Positions 39,037 to 45,511 of a DNA stretch of 45,511 bases are shown here, in pieces. Both the position numbers and the translations under genes were made by a program. The DNA is from Cytidiella melzeri (Eukaryota > Basidiomycota > Agaricomycetes > Polyporales > Irpicaceae), in assembly GCA_022592445.1 (NCBI GenBank), contig JABYQR010000348.1, forward strand, positions 1 to 45,511, read 5' to 3'. Position 1 is the first letter of the stretch; each line of letters begins with the position of its first letter. The notes beneath the pieces were generated by a model, which did no database searches, had not been told where the DNA came from, and saw only the letters and a program-made list of their open reading frames with translations.

Positions 39037-40990
39037 CACGAATATGAAGTAGTTCATTGAAGTGCTTGAGTTTTTCGAGAGGTAGTGCTTTAGTAAGTGT
39101 ATCAGCATATTGATCGTTAGAAGATATATGATGAATAGTTATATACTTCTTGAGTACACGATTGCTGATAAAATTCTTGAAAATCTCAAAGTGTTTAGTT
39201 CGTTGCAAATGTTGCTTGTCAGGTGAGCTAACAATGGCAATAGTTGATGCACTGTCAGTATAAATTTTGACAGGGTCCATAGTAAAGTTCAGTAGTTCGT
39301 CAATGAGTGCTTTTAGATATATAGCCTCAGTAGATGCATGCGCTAAGGCATATAATTCGGCTTCGGTGACCAATAGTGTTACAAGTGAACCGTGCTTACT
39401 TGACCAAGAGATAAGCGAGTCATTGTATGTAAAGGTGTAGCCCATTATTGGTTTATTGCCATATGTAGTCATACCGTCAAAATCAGCGTATCCGACAAGT
39501 GAAGTATTAGTAGTAGTTGCTTGGTTTCCTAGGACAAGCCAGTAATCGCACGTTCCCTTCAAGTATAGGTAACACTGTTTAGCTGCAGCAAAGTGTTCCT
39601 TAGAAGGGTCAGCTAAGTATCGTGCAAGTTGACCAGTGCAGTATGCAACGTCTGGTCGAGTACAGTCAGCGACGTATCGTAAACCACCGACTAAAGACAT
39701 GTATTGTTTAATAGCGTCAGCGTCCTGACGAGGTTCTTTCGAGTTACGGGGGGCTAAGTTGTGCTCGTGTATCATAGGTGTACGGCGTGTATGATCATGG
39801 TCAAAGTTGTTTCGTTTGAGTATAGTTTTAATATAATTGCGTTGACAAAGCTTGATAACACCAGAGGCTTTGTCATAATCGATCTCCATGCCAAGCATCC
39901 AGTGGATAGTACCACCGTTTGTTACTTCGACATGTTGTCTAAGTGCTATCTCGAATTGTTCAGCAACGACAGAAGTGATAGTACAGGGAGTAATATCGTC
40001 GACATGAACAGCGAGTATAAGTGTTAGTTGTCTCCCCTGTAAAGGTAGAAGACAGCGTTATTGTAGTCTGAACGCTTGAGTCCAAGTTGAAAAAGTATAT
40101 CGCATAGTACCTTGTACCAGCGATGTCTGGCTTGTTTAAGGCCATAGATAGTTTTGCGTAGTTTAAGGACCCAGCCCTTAGGCAAGTTGGGCAGTAAGCC
40201 GCCTGGCGGCGGACGAAGATAAAGATCTTCATCATCGTTAATTTTACCGTATAAGTAAGCAGACTTAACATTGGGTTGGTTAATCTCAAAGTGTAGTGAA
40301 GCCGCAAGTGTAAGTATGAGTCGCATAGAACCCATGCGCGCGACTGGAGCGAACAAGTCGTTTGCGTAGTAATCAATACCATTACGCTGAGAGTATCCTT
40401 GCGCAACAAGTCTTGACTTGAGTTTAGTAACTTGGCCATGTTTGTACTTGGTCTTGTAGACAAAGCGAGACCCAGTAATGTTGGCATTTGGCAGCAGGAT
40501 ACAGTATTCCCAAGTGCCGAGTTGTTCTAGTGTATCAACCTCAAGTTTCATAGACTTAAACCAATTGTATTTGAGAGAATGATTCAGTACATCTTTGAAA
40601 GTGACAGGGTCACCGACGTCCTCAGCATAGTAAGCGTTAAACTCAGTTAAGTAGAAAGCAATGTTAGTGTCTACTTCGTCATAGTTTAGACCACAAGCTT
40701 TACGCGATAGTTGAGGAGTTCTGTTGGAATGCCTTGGACCAGTAGGGTCAGGGTTGTACTCAAGTTCAAGTTGTTTTTCAGTAGTAAGTTTTTTGACATT
40801 TGGTTCTTTCTCCCCTTCAATTTGTATCGTAGAGTCAACAAATTGCAAGTTACGTTCAACTCCAACACGTTGTCCAAAGTAAATGTAGTGACCTTTAGAG
40901 TGTTCAGCGAAGCCTATCCAGACTCCCCTTTTACCCTTAGATGCTAGTTTATTTGTGCGACATTCGTCGTATACGATGCACGGCTGACCG
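39032..40990 (-). pseudogene. Ty1/copia pol fragment: integrase C-terminus, RT, RNase H
   Basis: On the minus strand the order is the integrase tail (QPCIVYDECRTNKLASKGK), copia RT (GTWEYCILLP, SRFVYKTKYKHG, RLVAQGYSQRNGIDYY, FAPVARMGSMRLIL, AYLYGKINDDEDLYLRPPPG), then after a frameshift near 40030 the active site AVHVDDI, LGMEIDYDK and RNase H (GYADFDG, TEAELYALAHASTEA, YTDSASTIAI, DTLTKALPLEKL). The first catalytic Asp of RT is Asn (QPNVKSAYL; codon 40270-40272, AAT). Gag, protease and the integrase core are missing; the right end abuts a Ty3 LTR. The element is inactive. Confidence 0.88.
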
Positions 40991-41794
40991 TGTCGTGGAG
41001 CGACTGCTGCTATACTGCTAAACCCTAAACAAGGGTGGAGTAGATGGTGGTGGAAAAGGAAAGGGATCTCCAACGACGACAACAAGGTCAGAGTCGATGA
41101 TGAGCAGGCAAGCAGGCACAGAGGCCGGATACTGGCAGTGCAAATGACGAGGTTAATATCATGCTTATACTAGGTTACATTGAGTAACTCACCTGGCAGT
41201 GCAAATGACGAAGAGGTCAAGATGCAGAACCAGGGAGGGTAAGGGGTACTATATATACTGTGTCTGGATGGTCTGTGCACCAGTTCCCACACTAGGGACT
41301 GGAGTAACTGTGGGACTGGAGTAACAATAGAACAATAAGGAACCCGGGTAATTGTCAAGGACCGGAGTAACTGTAAAGGACCTGAGTAACTGTCAAGGAC
41401 CAGGGTACATAGAACAATAGGACTAGAACAATAGACAATAGAACAATAGAATCAGGAACAATAGAACAATGGGAACTGGGGGAATCCCTAACAATAGACG
41501 GAAGACAATAGGACAATAAGGACTGGGGGAATCACTGGGGAATCCCTGGGGAATCCCTATCAATGGAAGTTGAACAATAGAACAATAGCCTAGGTTGATC
41601 TGGAACCGCTCCAGATTGAGTCTAGGGTTTGGGTCTGGACTATTGATAAATAAGGCAGGATGTCACGTGACCCGGGTTAGGGTTAGGTCCGGTAACACTC
41701 CTAGCCGGAAAATAAGCGCTCTAGATAGGCGCCTAAGGCTGTAAACTGGTGACATTATTGGAAAAATCCGGTCTCTGTTGGACTATCCATGTCA
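40991..41794 (-). mobile_element. 3' LTR of Ty3 family G1
   Basis: 804 bp; minus strand TGACATGGATAG...CTCCACGACA. It follows a polypurine tract and the chromodomain of the G1 element, so it is a 3' LTR. It matches the solo LTR 17167-17919, with different copy numbers of the CTATTGTT and CTTGACAGTT arrays, and keeps the intron-like 20-bp duplication (about 41131-41210). Its outer end abuts the copia pol fragment. Confidence 0.88.
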
Positions 41795-41812
41795 TTACCC
41801 CCCTCCTAAAAT
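41795..41812 (-). other. Polypurine tract of G1
   Basis: Minus strand ATTTTAGGAGGGGGGTAA directly before the LTR. The same string precedes the G2 LTR at 43267, linking the two families. Confidence 0.8.
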
Positions 41813-42507
41813 TCATCGCCTCGATGAACTAAGACCAGGGACTCTACCATCTGCCCACTCGAGGTCAGATGCAATAGCTTCTGTGATGTTCTCCAACGGT
41901 TTCCAAGGAATGGAGTCAAAGAGTGCTTTGGGTAATTTCTGAGGTGCGTTGGTATGTCTGGCGTGGAACTCTGCAATGCTCTCTTTTGCATTGGTCAGAT
42001 TTACTGCAGGTTCCCACGTTACATCGCCTTCTCCATAGCCTTTCCATTTGACTAGGTACTGCATCTGCTTCCGATAGATCCGACTGTCTAGGATCTTCTC
42101 AACTTCATAGACCTGTTGATCATCTACTATGATCGGTGCTGGTGGTTCTGGTATGAGACCGTTTACTTCGTTTCCTCGATACGGAGATAGCCGTTCAACG
42201 TTGATGTTGTCGTGAATCCGATATCCGGATTTGAGTTTGATCTGATATGTGTGTTCACCGGTTTTCTGAAGAACTGTGAATGGACCGAGTTGTCTAGGCC
42301 CTAGCTTGTCAGACTGCTGATGTACTTTGACGTTCTTGGAAGACAACCACACGAGGTCCCCTTCCTTGAAGACTGGAGTAGTTTTGCGGGTGTATGCGAA
42401 CGCTTCGGCCATCTTTTCCTTAGATAGATGCGAGGCAGCTTCGGCTTCTGCCCGAACCTGTCTGAGCTTTTCTAGACGTACATCTAGATTCGGCATTCGG
42501 CTCTGAC
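41813..42507 (-). pseudogene. G1 integrase C-terminus with GPY/F module and chromodomain, split by G2
   Basis: An open frame begins QSRMPNLDVRLEKL at the junction with the G2 LTR. It continues through the helix of the integrase C-terminus (LSKEKMAEAFAY), the GPY/F module (KLGPRQLGPFTVLQKTG, NVERLSPYRG) and a complete chromodomain (YEVEKILDSRIYRKQMQYLV, KWKGYGEGDVTWEPAVNL) to the stop at 41813. The part is itself intact; the rest of G1 pol should lie beyond the G2 element, to the right of the window. Confidence 0.85.
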
Positions 42508-43266
42508 TGACACGGAGACAAGGCTCGACGTGACAGATAGGGACACGAAGTGAATATCGACGAGGAGGTGGTGGCAGGCGTGTAGCACAGTGCTCTCACC
42601 AGCTATCAGACTTTATACAAGTTGTCTAGCCCAGTAAAGACCAAGTTAGTATTTGTACTACCAGCTATATAGTACAAGAGGGGGTGGCTTACCTAGCCCA
42701 GTAAAGACCAAGAGGTCGAGATGGGGGGCTAGGAGCGTACATGTAGCAGTATATATAGACTTCAGGGACCTGCGCACAGACCATGTTGAGGGCAGGCTTT
42801 GCAAGAAGCCGTGTGAACGAAGAACAAAAGGACTACCTAAAGGAGAACAATAGCTATTGTCTAGACCTTGCCAAGAACTCTACTCGTGAGAGAATCTATC
42901 TAAAAGGAGACCAACTATTGTATTCCATTCCCACACCTGTGAGAACATCCTTCCATAAAGAGAACAATAGGGAAAGAACAATAAGGAGCCCATGTGGATG
43001 GTATCTATGACGTCAAACCCTAGCTATGGGCTAAGTCATGTGTCTGTAGCCATGTGGTCTTACTTAAGCTAAGTCACATGCCAGTGTGACGTAGTAGCAA
43101 GTAATGTGACCGTGTGGAGCGTCTAAGCCACGTGGTACGGGCGCTTAATAGACGTGCAAAGGAGTTTATGCAGAGAGAATTGAAACTAGGTTGTAGCCCG
43201 GAGTTTTACAGATAAAAACAAGAGGTAAATTGCGAAAATTAAGGGCTAGTCAGGCCATCCATGACA
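42508..43266 (-). mobile_element. 3' LTR of Ty3 family G2
   Basis: 759 bp; plus strand TGACACGGAG...CATCCATGACA. To its right is the polypurine tract of G2, to its left the interrupted G1 pol, so it is the 3' LTR of a nested insertion. The outer flank CTGAC (42503-42507) should be repeated next to the 5' LTR outside the window. Confidence 0.85.
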
Positions 43267-43284
43267 TTACCCCCCTCCTAAAAT
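43267..43284 (-). other. Polypurine tract of G2
   Basis: Minus strand ATTTTAGGAGGGGGGTAA, identical to that of G1. Confidence 0.8.
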
Positions 43285-43431
43285 CGAGCGTCCTCGCGAA
43301 GCATCACTGTGCTGTGGTGATAGAGGTCTTCTACCTGTCTACAGGGATTCAGCAGAATTGCCCCGATTGTCTAGTCAGAAGGATGCTAGGTAGTTTCTCC
43401 CCTTCTGGTGTCGTTGACTCGACGTTACCCG

Positions 43432-45511
43432 TCAGTGTGATGTTCTTGAGATATCCAGACCGATGTGTTTGCCTTCATCCCAGCTAAGAGCGTATGTAGA
43501 TGGATAGATCGTGCGAAGGAAAGCGGGGTCGGTCTGGGTATTGAATTCCCGAAAGTGCGAGCGGAGATCCGCGAAGAGTGAAGCTTTGATGACCCGGGGC
43601 GCTCCGGGGTTTGCTTTGTAGAAGTCGTCAATCGCTTCTTGACTATTCTCGAGGTTTTCAACCGGTTCCCAGCTATTGTGTCCGTCTGAATACCCTTCCC
43701 ATTTGACAAGGAATTGCAATTTCTTCCAACGTCCGTGTAGCCTGCTGTCTAGCACCTTTTCGACGACGTACTGTTCTTCTCCTTCTATGACGATAGGATC
43801 AGGAGGTGGAGGTACGTCTTTGCCGTTGTCGTGCCAGGGACTTAGACGGTTGATATGGAAGACGGGGTGGATTCGGAGATAGCTGGGTAGATCGAGTTTG
43901 TAATCGAGATCGCCAATGCGTTCAATGACTTTGTACGGGCCGAGTTGTCGAGGACCGAGTTTAGGGGTAGCCTGGTGGATCTGGACGTTCTTAGCGTTCA
44001 GCCAGACCATGTCCCCTACTTGGAAGACGCGTGGAGAGCGCTTCTCAGACTCATAGAGTTGCTTCATCTTTTCTTTGCTTAGACGAAGAGCTGCTTCGGT
44101 CTCCTTGCGTACTCGAGCCATATTGTCAAGGCGCTCATCGAGTGATGGGATATTGCTTCGCTTGCCGACTGGTATGGTGAAGTCGGGGCGATATCCATAG
44201 ATGACTTCAAACGGTGTTTGGGAGTTACCCGCGTGTACTCGCGAGTTGAGTGCAAACTCAGCCGCCGGTAGATGATCGACCCAGTCATCTTGTCGTTGCT
44301 GACAGAATAGACGCAGATACTGTTCGATATCCTGGTTTTTGCGTTCAACTTTGCCATTTCCTTGCGGATGATAGGCGGTCGTAAAACCAGTCTCTATGCC
44401 CAGGCGGTGATAGAGCGCACGCATGAAGCGTGCTGCAAACTGGGGTCCTCGGTCAGAGAACACCTTCTTGGGAATGCCGTGAAGTCGGAATACTTCCTTG
44501 TAGTGTAGATCGGCAATCCCCTCAGCGTTAACCTTAGTAGTAGTGGGGATGATGTGCGTTTGATCGGAGTAATGGTCGATGTAGACCGCGATCGAATCAA
44601 ATCCCTTAGAGGGTGGCAGCTGAGTGATGAGATCTACTCCGACGTGTTCCCAAGGTCCGGCCGGAGTTTCCTGAGGCTGTAGTACTGCTTTAGGGTGTGG
44701 AGCTGACTTGTAGCGTTGGCAGCGATCACAACCTAGTACGTAAGTCTCGATGAAGGCATTCATCTTCGGCCACCAATAGTGTCGTGAGACTAGCTCTATG
44801 GTGCCGTGTTTGCCCGGATGACCAGCCGCGGGTGTGTCATGGCAAGATTTGACGATTTCGTGACGGAGCTCTTTGTTGTTAGGGATGTAGAGTTTTCCCT
44901 TGTAATAGATGAGCCCGTCACTCTCTTCCCATTCGAGTAAACCGCCGACAAGTTTGCGAGGACCCTTCTTTCGAAGGGTAGCGAGAGCTTGCACGACTTC
45001 TGCTTCTTGTTCCGTGCATTCTCGGATCTTTGATTCGAGCGGAGAAGCTGTGGCAAGTGCACTGGTGGCGAGGATGCGGAAGTGTTCCGGTTTCAGTACC
45101 ACCTGATCCTTGTTGTCTTCTTCGTCCGTGACAGCGTGAGAGTGAAGACGAGAGAGAGGATCAGCGTGTATCATGGTACTACCGGGCTTGTGTACCAACA
45201 CGAAGTCGAAGTCAGCCAAAAGTAATGACCAACGTGCTTGACGTCGAGTGAGGTGTTGCGCAGTCTTCCAGTACTGCAGGTTTGCGTGATCTGTCCAGAT
45301 CTCAAACGGTTCCTTGAGCCCCTCAAGGTAGTGGCGCCAATCTTTGAGAGCTTCGGTGATGGCTAACATCTCCCGATCAAAGATTTTGTAGTTACGTTCT
45401 GCTTCAGTCATAGATGCGGACCGGTAGGCGATAGGGTGGTAGAATCCATCTTCCTTCGATTTCTGGGAGATGATTCCACCGGTCGCATAGCCCGAGGCAT
45501 CGACTTCTAGA
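43432..45511 (-). CDS. pol: G2 pol: RNase H, integrase, chromodomain; open to the window edge
   Basis: One uninterrupted frame of about 690 codons, continuing upstream beyond base 45511. It starts inside RNase H (LEVDASGYATGGIISQ, DREMLAITEAL, WTDHANLQYW). Integrase follows with the HHCC finger (CDRCQRYKS), the DDE core residues in GVDLITQLPP, FSDRGPQFAARF and NGKVERKNQD, and the GPY/F module (KLGPRQLGPYKVIERIG). The chromodomain (QFLVKWEGYSDGHNSWEPVE) and a 70-residue tail end the protein at 43432. All the catalytic residues visible are present and there is no stop or frameshift, in contrast to every other pol here. It would copy and integrate the element; the chromodomain would direct it to modified chromatin. 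The RT part is outside the window. Confidence 0.92.
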   Translation of the reverse strand, partial: LEVDASGYATGGIISQKSKEDGFYHPIAYRSASMTEAERNYKIFDREMLAITEALKDWRHYLEGLKEPFEIWTDHANLQYWKTAQHLTRRQARWSLLLADFDFVLVHKPGSTMIHADPLSRLHSHAVTDEEDNKDQVVLKPEHFRILATSALATASPLESKIRECTEQEAEVVQALATLRKKGPRKLVGGLLEWEESDGLIYYKGKLYIPNNKELRHEIVKSCHDTPAAGHPGKHGTIELVSRHYWWPKMNAFIETYVLGCDRCQRYKSAPHPKAVLQPQETPAGPWEHVGVDLITQLPPSKGFDSIAVYIDHYSDQTHIIPTTTKVNAEGIADLHYKEVFRLHGIPKKVFSDRGPQFAARFMRALYHRLGIETGFTTAYHPQGNGKVERKNQDIEQYLRLFCQQRQDDWVDHLPAAEFALNSRVHAGNSQTPFEVIYGYRPDFTIPVGKRSNIPSLDERLDNMARVRKETEAALRLSKEKMKQLYESEKRSPRVFQVGDMVWLNAKNVQIHQATPKLGPRQLGPYKVIERIGDLDYKLDLPSYLRIHPVFHINRLSPWHDNGKDVPPPPDPIVIEGEEQYVVEKVLDSRLHGRWKKLQFLVKWEGYSDGHNSWEPVENLENSQEAIDDFYKANPGAPRVIKASLFADLRSHFREFNTQTDPAFLRTIYPSTYALSWDEGKHIGLDISRTSH

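Overview
The window looks like repeat-dense, probably heterochromatic, DNA of a filamentous fungus, most likely an Agaricomycete-type basidiomycete. The evidence is Ty3 elements with chromodomains (chromoviruses), a Ty1/copia fragment, short GT-AG introns of 45-60 nt, small secreted-protein genes and no prokaryotic gene structure. The species cannot be named from the sequence. More than three quarters of the window is mobile-element or repeat DNA; possible host genes sit as islands between insertions.

Left part (1-10899, minus strand): two copies of one Ty3 family (family B) lie in tandem and share one LTR (4918-5631). Copy E1 (1-4917) keeps an extra ORF upstream of gag, a broken gag, the protease and the start of RT. 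Copy E2 (5632-10899) keeps gag, protease, RT, RNase H, the integrase zinc finger and the chromodomain, but has lost the integrase core. Both carry solo-LTR insertions with exact 5-bp target duplications. E2 has a textbook -1 slippery site at its gag stop.

10900-14627 is the most unusual object: a 3.73-kb GC-rich palindrome with two equal 1841-bp arms around a 46-bp spacer. Each arm has a TATA box and a Cys/His-rich 175-codon ORF pointing outward. The ORFs are about 86% identical and both intact. I cannot match this to a known element class.

15152-34405 is dominated by copies of a composite repeat that I call H-S-T: a head of about 575 bp, a minisatellite of about 140 bp in 1-8 copies, and a tail of about 800 bp. 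The copies sit in both orientations. Two form a nearly identical 0.9-kb inverted duplication (30961-31860 and 33501-34405). Between them lie a small secreted-protein gene (22399-22911), a coiled-coil pseudogene, a spliced Q/P/S-rich gene with a solo LTR inside an intron (24066-25570), a possible 5' part of that or another gene (27787-28182), a tRNA-related SINE-like unit and a second minisatellite.

Right part (34406-45511, minus strand): gag and upstream ORF of a second Ty3 family behind a truncated 5' LTR; a second small secreted-protein gene (38409-38780) paralogous to the first; a decayed copia pol fragment; the chromodomain end of a Ty3 element with its 3' LTR; and, nested in that, a Ty3 element whose pol is open from its stop codon to the window edge. 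Most older elements carry C-to-T type nonsense and catalytic-site changes. The palindrome ORFs and the right-edge pol are the only long element reading frames without such damage.
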